The notes below the pieces were generated by a model. It did no database searches. It saw nothing but the letters and a program-made list of their open reading frames with translations, and was not told the origin of the DNA. Shown here in pieces: positions 47,529-54,998 of a stretch of DNA of 64,000 nucleotides. Numbering within the stretch: position 1 is the stretch's first letter; each line of letters opens with the position of its first letter. Made by a program: the position numbers and the translations under genes. Source of the stretch: Methylosarcina fibrata AML-C10 (lineage in GTDB: Bacteria > Pseudomonadota > Gammaproteobacteria > Methylococcales > Methylomonadaceae); NCBI RefSeq assembly GCF_000372865.1, contig NZ_KB889965.1:827902-891901 (forward strand), read 5' to 3'.

Positions 47529-49007
47529 ATGTTTTCTCAACAGTTAAACCTGCTGGCTTTTTCAGGCAAGATAAAAATTCTGCATATGACCTGGATGGCT
47601 TTTTTTATCAGTTTCGTCGTTTGGTTCAACCATGCGCCGCTGATGTTGATGATCGCGAAAACCCTGGGCATGAACGAAGCGCAAATCAAGACCATCCTGA
47701 TTTTGAACGTCGCCCTGACCATTCCGGCCCGGATCGTCATCGGCATTCTGGTCGACAAATTCGGGCCCAAACGAACTTATTCGACGCTACTGGCGGCTGG
47801 CAGCGTGCCCTGCTTCATGTTCGCCTTCGCCGAAAATTTTCACCAGTTGGCTCTAGCCCGCTTTTTGCTGGGCTTCATCGGTGCCGGTTTCGTCATCGGC
47901 ATTCGCATGGTGGGAGAATGGTTTCCGGCCCGGCAAGTCGGGATCGCCGAAGGCATTTACGGCGGCTGGGGCAACTTCGGTTCGGCGGGCGCCGCGCTGG
48001 CTCTGCCGCCTCTCGCCCTGATTTTCGGAGGCGACGACGGCTGGCGTTATGCCGTTGCGCTCACCGGCGCCGTCTCGCTGCTCTACGCGGTAGTTTATTT
48101 CTTCAGCGTGTCCGACACCCCGAAAGGTTCGACCTATTTCAAGCCCAAAAAAGCGGGAGCGATGGAAGTGACCAGCTACGGCGATTTGATTTTCTACATA
48201 GTGATGACCTTGCCGCTCTATGCGGCCCTGACCTTGTTAACCTGGAAACTATCGCCGGCAGGAGTCAATTTGTTGCCCGAAACGCCGGCCCTTGTAGCCT
48301 ATGCCGCCATCTGGATTCTTTATTTCTACAATGTCCATAAAATCATTCACATCAATAAAGAACACCTGCGGCATCCGATCGAAGAGATCCATCAATACAA
48401 ATTCAAGCAAGTTGCGATTCTGGATCTGGCCTATCTTATTACCTTCGGTTCGGAACTGGCGGTCGTGTCGATGCTTCCGTTGTTCTTTTATAATACCTTC
48501 CATGAATCCCAGGGGCTGACGATGCTGCAGGCCGGTTTGCTGGGCGGCAGTTTCGCGATCATGAATCTGATTGCGCGGCCCATGGGAGGATGGTTCAGCG
48601 ATCGTTTCGGCCGCAAAAGATCGTTGAATGTCGTGATCGTGGGCTTGACCGCAGGATTTTTCCTGATGTCGCAAATCCATTCGGAATGGCCTCTACTCCT
48701 GGCCGTAGCGACGACGGTGGCCTGTTCGCTGTTCGTGCAGGCCGGCTGCGGCACCGTTTTCGCGATGGTGCCTTTGATCAAGCGCCGCATGACCGGGCAG
48801 ATCGCCGGGATGGTGGGGGCTTACGGCAACGTGGGCGGTGTGTTCTTTTTGACGGTATTATCATTCTTTACGCCGTCCGAATTTTTCATGATCATCGGCG
48901 CAACCGCCTTTCTGGTGCTGCTGGCGGTACAGTTTATAGACGAGCCCAAAGGCCATATGGTTGAAATTCAGGAAGACGGCTCGATCGAAATGATCGAGGT
49001 CAATTAA
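47529..49007 (+). CDS. Nitrate/nitrite transporter (NNP family, major facilitator)
   Basis: A 492-residue inner-membrane carrier with 12 helices that imports nitrate, probably with H+, or exchanges it with nitrite. The nitrate-signature motifs GIYGGWGNFGSAGAAL (near residue 145) and GMVGAYGNVGGVFFLTV (near 430) are intact, as is the conserved Arg in GIRMVGEWF. ATG 47529 has AGGGA upstream. It begins the nitrate assimilation cluster, and the PP2C-kinase gene follows after 31 bases. A sigma54-type promoter precedes it. Confidence 0.93.
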   Translation: MFSQQLNLLAFSGKIKILHMTWMAFFISFVVWFNHAPLMLMIAKTLGMNEAQIKTILILNVALTIPARIVIGILVDKFGPKRTYSTLLAAGSVPCFMFAFAENFHQLALARFLLGFIGAGFVIGIRMVGEWFPARQVGIAEGIYGGWGNFGSAGAALALPPLALIFGGDDGWRYAVALTGAVSLLYAVVYFFSVSDTPKGSTYFKPKKAGAMEVTSYGDLIFYIVMTLPLYAALTLLTWKLSPAGVNLLPETPALVAYAAIWILYFYNVHKIIHINKEHLRHPIEEIHQYKFKQVAILDLAYLITFGSELAVVSMLPLFFYNTFHESQGLTMLQAGLLGGSFAIMNLIARPMGGWFSDRFGRKRSLNVVIVGLTAGFFLMSQIHSEWPLLLAVATTVACSLFVQAGCGTVFAMVPLIKRRMTGQIAGMVGAYGNVGGVFFLTVLSFFTPSEFFMIIGATAFLVLLAVQFIDEPKGHMVEIQEDGSIEMIEVN

Positions 49008-49038
49008 AACGGTAACGCGGATTTTTTCGAGGATCATC

Positions 49039-50769
49039 ATGTCGGCACCCGAACTCAAGGCCAGCATCGGATTTGCCTGCGACAAAGGCATTAAAACCGA
49101 TAACGAGGATTTTTTCGGATCCCTGATACCGAAAGGACATCAATTGAACTACAAAGGCATTACCGCGGCGATTGCGGACGGCATGAGCGCGAGCGAAGCC
49201 GGAAAACTGGCGAGTCATTGCTGCGTGGCCAGTTTTTTAAGCGATTATTACAGCACGCCCGATTCCTGGTCGGTCAAATACGCCGTGGAGAAAATTCTTT
49301 CGGCGACGAATTCCTGGCTGTTCAGCCAGGGGCAAAACCGCTTCCAGTCGGTGAAAGGCATGGTCAGCACGCTGACCGTCCTAGTCCTGAAATCGGCTAC
49401 GGCCCACATCTTTCACGTCGGCGATTCCAGAATCTACCGCTGGCGGGACGGCAATCTCGAACAGATCACGAGGGATCATCGCGTCTGGATATCGCACGAT
49501 AAAAATTATCTGAGCCGGGCGATGGGCATCGAACCGCGCCTGGAAGTCGATTATCACGCACTGCCGCTGGCCAAAGGCGACCTTTTTTTGATGACCACCG
49601 ACGGAGTTCACGATTTTCTCGATGAAAAATCGTTAAAAAAACAACTTCAGGAAAAGGCCGATCTGACTTTGACCGCCGAACACATCGTCCGTGAAGCCTT
49701 GACCAACAACAGCGACGACAATCTGACCTGTGTCCTGGTTGCGGTCGACGAGGTGCCGACGGCCAGGGAAGACGAAGTGCTCCGACGTCACACCAATTTG
49801 CCCTTTCCGCCGCTGTTGACCGGCGGTATGGTCGTCGACGGCTACCGGATCGAAAAAGAACTGCACGCCAGCAAGCGCACCCAGATTTATCTCGCGTTCG
49901 ATACCCATACATCCACGCGAGTGATATTAAAAACTCCGTCCGTTCTCTATGAGGACGATCCTCATTACATCGAGCATTTTCTCTATGAAGAATGGGCCGG
50001 GAAGCGCCTTGCGCATGATCATGTGGTGAAAGTGCTGGGGGCCGACCGGGAAAAAAGCTTCATCTATTACGTCACGGAATATCTGGAAGGGCCTACCTTA
50101 CGGCAATGGATGGACGACCATCCCGCTCCCGACCTCAAGGAAGCCAGGAAAATTATTGAGCAGATCGCCCGGGGACTGCGTGCGTTTCATCGTATGGAAA
50201 TGCTGCACCAGGATCTAAAACCCGAGAATATCATGTTCGACCGGAACGGCGCGGTTAAAATAATCGATTTCGGCTCAGTCAAAATCGCCGGTATTTCGGA
50301 GCTGACTCCATTGGAACGTTCCGAGGACGAGAATGTGCTCGGAACCTTGAATTATACCGCTCCGGAGTATCATCTGGGACTGCGCGGAGGAGTCAAATCG
50401 GATTTATATTCTCTAGGCGTCATCGCTTATGAAATGATCAACGGGGCCCTGCCTTTCGGCCGCAACATGCCGGAAAAACCGAACCGGATCCGTCTGGAAA
50501 AACTTCGCTACGTGCCGAGCATTCATTGCAACCCGATGGTGCCTGTCTGGATCGACGGCGCTCTCAAAAAAGCCACGGCGATCGTTCCCGAGTTCCGCTA
50601 CGATCACTTGTCGGAGTTTCTATACGATTTGTCCACCCCGAATCCGGCTTTTTTGCGTGGAGAACACGCAGTTCCGTTACTTCAGAGAAATCCCTTGCTG
50701 GTCTGGAGAAGCCTGTTTCTGCTTTCGCTGCTGGCCAATATCGTTTCGGTTTATTTTTTGGTGCGTTAA
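49039..50769 (+). CDS. PP2C phosphatase-Ser/Thr kinase fusion, membrane anchored
   Basis: A 576-residue protein with a PP2C-type phosphatase domain (1-240; KTDNEDFFG, IADGMSASEAG, HVGDSRIYRW and NSDDNLTCVLV supply metal Asp residues), a protein kinase domain (about 260-540) and a C-terminal helix (LVWRSLFLLSLLANIVSVYF). In the kinase the catalytic loop reads HQDLKPENIMF, so the Arg of HRD is missing; DFG (IIDFGSVK), the ATP Lys (RVILKTPS) and APE (NYTAPEYHL) are present, while the Gly-rich loop is degenerate (LHASKRTQIYL). Such fusions commonly sit with nitrate transporters in proteobacteria; a role in controlling nitrate uptake is proposed here, not shown. Confidence 0.9.
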   Translation: MSAPELKASIGFACDKGIKTDNEDFFGSLIPKGHQLNYKGITAAIADGMSASEAGKLASHCCVASFLSDYYSTPDSWSVKYAVEKILSATNSWLFSQGQNRFQSVKGMVSTLTVLVLKSATAHIFHVGDSRIYRWRDGNLEQITRDHRVWISHDKNYLSRAMGIEPRLEVDYHALPLAKGDLFLMTTDGVHDFLDEKSLKKQLQEKADLTLTAEHIVREALTNNSDDNLTCVLVAVDEVPTAREDEVLRRHTNLPFPPLLTGGMVVDGYRIEKELHASKRTQIYLAFDTHTSTRVILKTPSVLYEDDPHYIEHFLYEEWAGKRLAHDHVVKVLGADREKSFIYYVTEYLEGPTLRQWMDDHPAPDLKEARKIIEQIARGLRAFHRMEMLHQDLKPENIMFDRNGAVKIIDFGSVKIAGISELTPLERSEDENVLGTLNYTAPEYHLGLRGGVKSDLYSLGVIAYEMINGALPFGRNMPEKPNRIRLEKLRYVPSIHCNPMVPVWIDGALKKATAIVPEFRYDHLSEFLYDLSTPNPAFLRGEHAVPLLQRNPLLVWRSLFLLSLLANIVSVYFLVR

Positions 50770-50888
50770 ACTCGCTCTGTTCGGGCGGGACTTAAACCCG
50801 AGCCGTGTCAACGGTGGCTCACTCCGAAGGCAGGATCGTGCCGCCTGTCCCTGAAACCCCTATTCAAACGCCTGTTCTTTACCCCTTT

Positions 50889-50947
50889 TGCACTACTTCG
50901 GTGTGATCACTTGCACCAGAGTAGCCTTTTCGCACCATCCTGATGCA
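50889..50947 (+). promoter_or_regulatory. Two NtrC-like enhancer sites before nirB
   Basis: Site 1 (50889-50905) reads TGCACTACTTCGGTGTG and site 2 (50931-50947) reads CGCACCATCCTGATGCA. Against the NtrC dyad TGCACC, five bases, GGTGCA each shows about ten of twelve matches. They lie 75-135 bases ahead of the sigma54 element, the usual enhancer position. Confidence 0.55.
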
Positions 50948-51021
50948 TTTTGCTTGATATTTGAGCGAATTAGTCGGTTATTGGATTTAATAATAAAGAA
51001 AAAACAAAAGCTTGGCCTCTA

Positions 51022-51037
51022 TGGCATAGTCATTGCT
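51022..51037 (+). promoter_or_regulatory. Sigma54-type promoter of the nirB operon
   Basis: TGGCAT (51022-51027), five bases, TTGCT (51033-51037): one mismatch from TGGCAC-N5-TTGCW. The predicted transcript start is near 51048, 28 bases before the GTG start of nirB. Confidence 0.7.
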
Positions 51038-51075
51038 TAAACTAAGGGGATGATATTAGCTTACCGAGGTGGGTT

Positions 51076-53643
51076 GTGAGTACAAAGCAAACCTTGATCG
51101 TTATCGGCAATGGCATGGTCGGCCAGAATTTCCTGGCGACTTTGGCTTCAAGCGAAAGGTATAACGATTTTCATGTAGTAACTTTTTGTGAAGAACCGAG
51201 ACCGGCTTACGATCGGGTTCACTTGTCTTCTTTTTTCTCCGGAAAGACGGCGAACGATTTATCGCTGGTCGAGCCCGGCTTTTTCGAGAATCACGGCATT
51301 ACCCTGCATCTTGGCGACAAGGCCGTCGCGATCGACCGCCGAGCCAAAACCGTGACCTCCGCCAAAGGCCGGACGATTCCCTACGACAAACTCGTGCTGG
51401 CGACCGGATCCTATCCGTTCGTTCCTCCGGTTCCAGGGCACGACCGCGCCCATTGTTTCGTCTATCGCACCATCGAGGATCTGGAAGCAATATCGGCCGC
51501 GGCTCAAAGCAGCAAGGTCGGCGTGGTCGTCGGCGGCGGGCTTTTGGGACTGGAAGCCGCCAAGGCATTGACCGACCTGGGACTGGAAACGCACGTGGTC
51601 GAGTTTGCGCCGCGTCTGATGGCGGTGCAGCTCGACGAAGCGGGCGGCGCCATGCTGAGGCACAAGATTGAAAATCTCGGCGTGACCGTTCACACCGGAA
51701 AAAACACCAGCACTATTAAAGACGGCGACCGGCACGTGCATAAAATGTGCTTCGCCGACGGCACGGAACTGGAAACCGACATTATCCTGTTCTCGGCAGG
51801 CATCCGCCCGCGGGACGAACTGGCCTCGTCCTGCGGTCTGGAGATGGGTTCGAGAGGCGGCATCGTGATCGATAATCAGTGCAGGACGTCGGATCCCGAC
51901 ATCTATGCGATCGGCGAATGCGCGCTCTGGAACGGCATGGTGTTCGGACTGGTGGCGCCCGGTTATGCGATGGCGCGAACCGTCGTCGCCGATCTGACCG
52001 GCGGAGAAGGCCGTTTTACCGGCGCCGACATGAGCACGAAACTGAAGCTGATGGGCGTCGACGTCGCCAGCATCGGCGATGCCCATGCTAAAACCCCGGG
52101 CGCGATGGTATACACCTATCAGAACGGCGCAACCGAAGTCTATAAGCGTCTGGTGGTCAGCCAGGACAAAAAACGGCTGCTGGGCGCGGTCCTGGTCGGC
52201 GATGCCTCCGGCTACGGCACCTTGTTGCAGTATTGCCTGAACGGCATCGAGCTTCCGGAAAATCCGGACGCCCTGATTCTGCCGAGCCGCTCCGACGAAT
52301 CGGTGGGCCTGGGCCCCGACGCGCTGCCGATGTCGGCGACGATCTGCTCCTGCTACAACGTGACCAAAGGCGACATCTGCAAATCGATCGACGGCGGCTG
52401 CACGACGATCGGCGGATTGAAGGCCGAAACCAAAGCATCGACCGGTTGCGGCGGCTGCGCAGCGCTGTTGAAATCGGTGCTGAATTCTGAGCTGGCGAAA
52501 CACGGCTATGAAGTCAATACCGACCTTTGCGAACATTTTCCCTACACCCGCCAGGATTTGTACAACCTGGTCATGGTCAAGCAGATCCGAACCTTCGACG
52601 AACTGCTCGAAAAATACGGCAAGGGCAGGGGATGTGATGTCTGCAAGCCGGCGGTCGGTTCGATTCTGGCCTCCTATTGGAACGATTACATCCTGAAAAA
52701 CGAGCACCTGGGCCTCCAGGACACCAACGATACTTTCCTGGCCAACATGCAAAAGGACGGCACTTATTCGGTCGTGCCGCGCATCACGGGTGGCGAAATC
52801 AAACCCGACATGCTGATTGCGCTGGGACAGGTCGCGCAGAAATACAAACTGTATACGAAGATCACCGGCGGCCAGCGCGTCGATCTGTTCGGCGCGCGCG
52901 TCGATCAGTTGCCGTCGATCTGGAAGGAGCTGATCGATGCCGGCTTCGAATCCGGCCATGCTTACGGCAAGTCGCTGCGCACGGTCAAATCCTGCGTCGG
53001 CAGCACCTGGTGCCGCTACGGCATCGACGACAGCGTCGGCCTTGCGATCGAGCTCGAAAACCGCTACAAGGGGCTGCGTTCGCCGCACAAACTGAAATTC
53101 GCCGTGTCCGGCTGCACCCGCGAGTGCGCCGAAGCGCAAGGCAAGGACGTCGGCGTGATCGCGACCGAAACCGGCTGGAATCTCTACGTCTGCGGCAACG
53201 GCGGCATGAAGCCTCGGCATGCCGATCTGTTTGCGACCGGGCTCGACAAGGAAACCCTGATCAAATATATCGACCGCTTCCTGATTTTCTACGTGCGCAC
53301 CGCCGACCGCCTCCAGCGGACGTCGGTCTGGATGGAAAACATGGAAGGCGGTCTCGACTATCTGAAATCGGTCATTATCGACGACAAACTGGGCCTTTGC
53401 GAACAGCTCGAACAGCAGATGCAGTACGTGATCGATACTTACCAATGCGAATGGAAGACCACGATCAACGACGAGCAGCGTTTGAAACGCTTCCGTCATT
53501 TCATTAACAGCGACCAGCAGGACGACAACATTCTGTTCGTCGAAGAGCGAGGCCAGTTCCGGCCGGCAGGCAAAGCCGAGCGCAGGCATTTCGAATTGAT
53601 TGCCGAAAGAGAAAAAGAAACGGTAACCGGGGAGGTGGAATGA
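51076..53643 (+). CDS. nirB: Assimilatory nitrite reductase [NAD(P)H] large subunit
   Basis: A cytoplasmic 855-residue enzyme reducing nitrite to ammonium with six electrons from NAD(P)H. Domains in order: FAD/NAD(P) disulfide reductase fold (LIVIGNGMVGQNF at 8-20; VGVVVGGGLLGLEAAKAL near 155), a BFD-type [2Fe-2S] site (Cys424, Cys426, Cys458, Cys461), and the sirohaem-4Fe-4S domain with Cys640, Cys646, Cys680 and Cys684 (SCVGSTWC and SGCTRECAEAQGKD). The GTG start has AGGTGG just before it. It overlaps nirD by four bases. A sigma54-type promoter suggests nitrogen-limitation control. Confidence 0.97.
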   Translation: MSTKQTLIVIGNGMVGQNFLATLASSERYNDFHVVTFCEEPRPAYDRVHLSSFFSGKTANDLSLVEPGFFENHGITLHLGDKAVAIDRRAKTVTSAKGRTIPYDKLVLATGSYPFVPPVPGHDRAHCFVYRTIEDLEAISAAAQSSKVGVVVGGGLLGLEAAKALTDLGLETHVVEFAPRLMAVQLDEAGGAMLRHKIENLGVTVHTGKNTSTIKDGDRHVHKMCFADGTELETDIILFSAGIRPRDELASSCGLEMGSRGGIVIDNQCRTSDPDIYAIGECALWNGMVFGLVAPGYAMARTVVADLTGGEGRFTGADMSTKLKLMGVDVASIGDAHAKTPGAMVYTYQNGATEVYKRLVVSQDKKRLLGAVLVGDASGYGTLLQYCLNGIELPENPDALILPSRSDESVGLGPDALPMSATICSCYNVTKGDICKSIDGGCTTIGGLKAETKASTGCGGCAALLKSVLNSELAKHGYEVNTDLCEHFPYTRQDLYNLVMVKQIRTFDELLEKYGKGRGCDVCKPAVGSILASYWNDYILKNEHLGLQDTNDTFLANMQKDGTYSVVPRITGGEIKPDMLIALGQVAQKYKLYTKITGGQRVDLFGARVDQLPSIWKELIDAGFESGHAYGKSLRTVKSCVGSTWCRYGIDDSVGLAIELENRYKGLRSPHKLKFAVSGCTRECAEAQGKDVGVIATETGWNLYVCGNGGMKPRHADLFATGLDKETLIKYIDRFLIFYVRTADRLQRTSVWMENMEGGLDYLKSVIIDDKLGLCEQLEQQMQYVIDTYQCEWKTTINDEQRLKRFRHFINSDQQDDNILFVEERGQFRPAGKAERRHFELIAEREKETVTGEVE

Positions 53644-53972
53644 CCGAATGGATCGATGTATGCAGCACGGACGATCTACAGCCCGATTCGGGCGTTTGTG
53701 CGCAGGTGAAAGGACGGCAAGTGGCTATTTTTTACTTGTCCAGGGAGCGGGCCTTATTTGCGATCGGCAATTACGATCCGATCGGCCGGGCGAACGTCTT
53801 GTCGCGTGGGATAATCGGCGATCTCGGCGGTCAGCCGGTCGTGGCTTCGCCCTTGTATAAACAGCATTTCAATCTGCAGACCGGAGTCTGCGTCGAAGAT
53901 GATGCGGTATCGGTGCCCGTTTATCCGGTCCGGATCGAGAATGGCCGAGTCGCAGTCGGCGTCGGGAGCTAA
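53640..53972 (+). CDS. nirD: Nitrite reductase small subunit
   Basis: A 110-residue Rieske-like subunit of NirBD. It has the Rieske beta-fold pattern, but the Cys-His cluster ligands are replaced (IGNYDPIGRANVLSRG and SPLYKQHFNLQTG), as is normal in NirD. It overlaps nirB by ATGA. PhzF-like gene starts three bases after its stop. Confidence 0.94.
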   Translation: MTEWIDVCSTDDLQPDSGVCAQVKGRQVAIFYLSRERALFAIGNYDPIGRANVLSRGIIGDLGGQPVVASPLYKQHFNLQTGVCVEDDAVSVPVYPVRIENGRVAVGVGS

Positions 53973-53975
53973 AGG

Positions 53976-54887
53976 ATGAATTATCAGTATTACATTGCCG
54001 ACGTGTTTACCCATGAAGTTTTCAACGGCGCTCAAATCGCGGTGTTCCCGAATGCGGACGGACTCGGCGAAGACCGGATGCGGAAGATCGCCAATGAGCT
54101 GAATCTGTGGGAAACCGTTTTTGTCTTCCATCCCGGCGGCGATCTGCGCAAGCTCAGAATGTTTTCGCCGAAAGCCGAAGTCGACTTTGCCGGCCATCCG
54201 ATCGTCGCGGCCGCCCACGTGCTGGGCCTGTGCGGCGACATTCTGCTCGACGAGGCCATCACCCCGGTCGTATTCGAACAGAATACCGGGCCGATCGAAG
54301 TGAACATCACTTCCGAGAATGGCAAGCCGACTTTCGTGCAGTTCACCAACAAGGTCTCTTCCATTGTCGACCGGTTTGCGCCTTCCGATGAAGAAATGGC
54401 GGCTTTTTTGTCCATTCAGCAATCCGACCTGGATCACATCCGCTATTCGGCCCGTCTGGTCGCCTGCGGCGTGCCTTATCTGATCGTGCCTGTCTGGAAA
54501 TACGAGACGGTGCGCAAGGCCCGCTTCGATTACTCGGCGTGGAGCCGTTCGGTGGCGCCTCAAACCGCCGCACAGGAAATTCTGTTGTTCGCGCCGAAAA
54601 CGCCTTATCCCGATTCGGATTTCAATCTTCGGTTATTGGGGCCTCACATCGGCCATGACGACGATCCTCCGGTCGGCGCGGCGGTGCCGGCGTTCGCATC
54701 GTATCTGTGCTCGTTCGAGCACACCCGAAAAGGCACCCATACGTTTGCGTTGGATCGGGGCGACGCTCATTCCCGGCGCAGCGTGCTGAACATCGAAATG
54801 GATCACAAAGGCAAGGCGCAATTGACTCTCCGGGTCGGCGGCAGCGCGGTGATTTTTGCCCAGGGCACGGTATTTTTGCCGGATTAA
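53976..54887 (+). CDS. PhzF-family isomerase-like protein
   Basis: A 303-residue protein with the two-lobed PhzF fold pattern: FNGAQIAVF near residue 17, the catalytic Glu46 in LNLWETVFVF, and MFSPKAEVDFAGHPIVAAAHVLG, which is the family's GHPTxxxA block. The C-terminal lobe has GAAVPAFASYL (usually GSxxGPLxxYL). PhzF isomerises a dihydro-aromatic acid in phenazine synthesis, but most family members have unknown substrates, and no phenazine genes are present. It starts three bases after nirD, so it belongs to the nirBD transcript. Its job there is unknown. Confidence 0.85.
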   Translation: MNYQYYIADVFTHEVFNGAQIAVFPNADGLGEDRMRKIANELNLWETVFVFHPGGDLRKLRMFSPKAEVDFAGHPIVAAAHVLGLCGDILLDEAITPVVFEQNTGPIEVNITSENGKPTFVQFTNKVSSIVDRFAPSDEEMAAFLSIQQSDLDHIRYSARLVACGVPYLIVPVWKYETVRKARFDYSAWSRSVAPQTAAQEILLFAPKTPYPDSDFNLRLLGPHIGHDDDPPVGAAVPAFASYLCSFEHTRKGTHTFALDRGDAHSRRSVLNIEMDHKGKAQLTLRVGGSAVIFAQGTVFLPD

Positions 54888-54888
54888 T

Positions 54889-54962
54889 TGTAGGGTACGC
54901 ACTGCGTACCTTATGCAGGGTCTCTCGTTTTGTAGTCTTCAAGGTGCACGGTGCACACCTTA
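54889..54962. repeat. REP-like paired palindromes
   Basis: GGTACGCA (54894-54901), one base, TGCGTACC (54903-54910) is a perfect 8-bp hairpin preceded by TGTAGG. A second imperfect palindrome with GGTGCAC repeats lies at 54941-54960. Paired elements of the GTAGGGTACGC type are commonly dispersed in gammaproteobacterial genomes. It sits inside the nitrate operon between the PhzF-like and nitrate reductase genes. Confidence 0.5.
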
Positions 54963-54998
54963 CGGAAACATACGATCACTCATCAAAGTTGACGATTT

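Larger units (their letters stand above)
50770..51075. other. Control region of the nirB operon
   Basis: No gene. It carries two NtrC-like sites (50889-50905 and 50931-50947), a half-site at 50911-50917 and a sigma54-type promoter at 51022-51037, all listed separately. The rest is AT-rich. Confidence 0.55.

Noticed and set aside
51259-53589. 776-codon open frame antisense to nirB
   Set aside because: It is a mirror of the third-position GC bias in nirB, with no ribosome site or recognisable domain.
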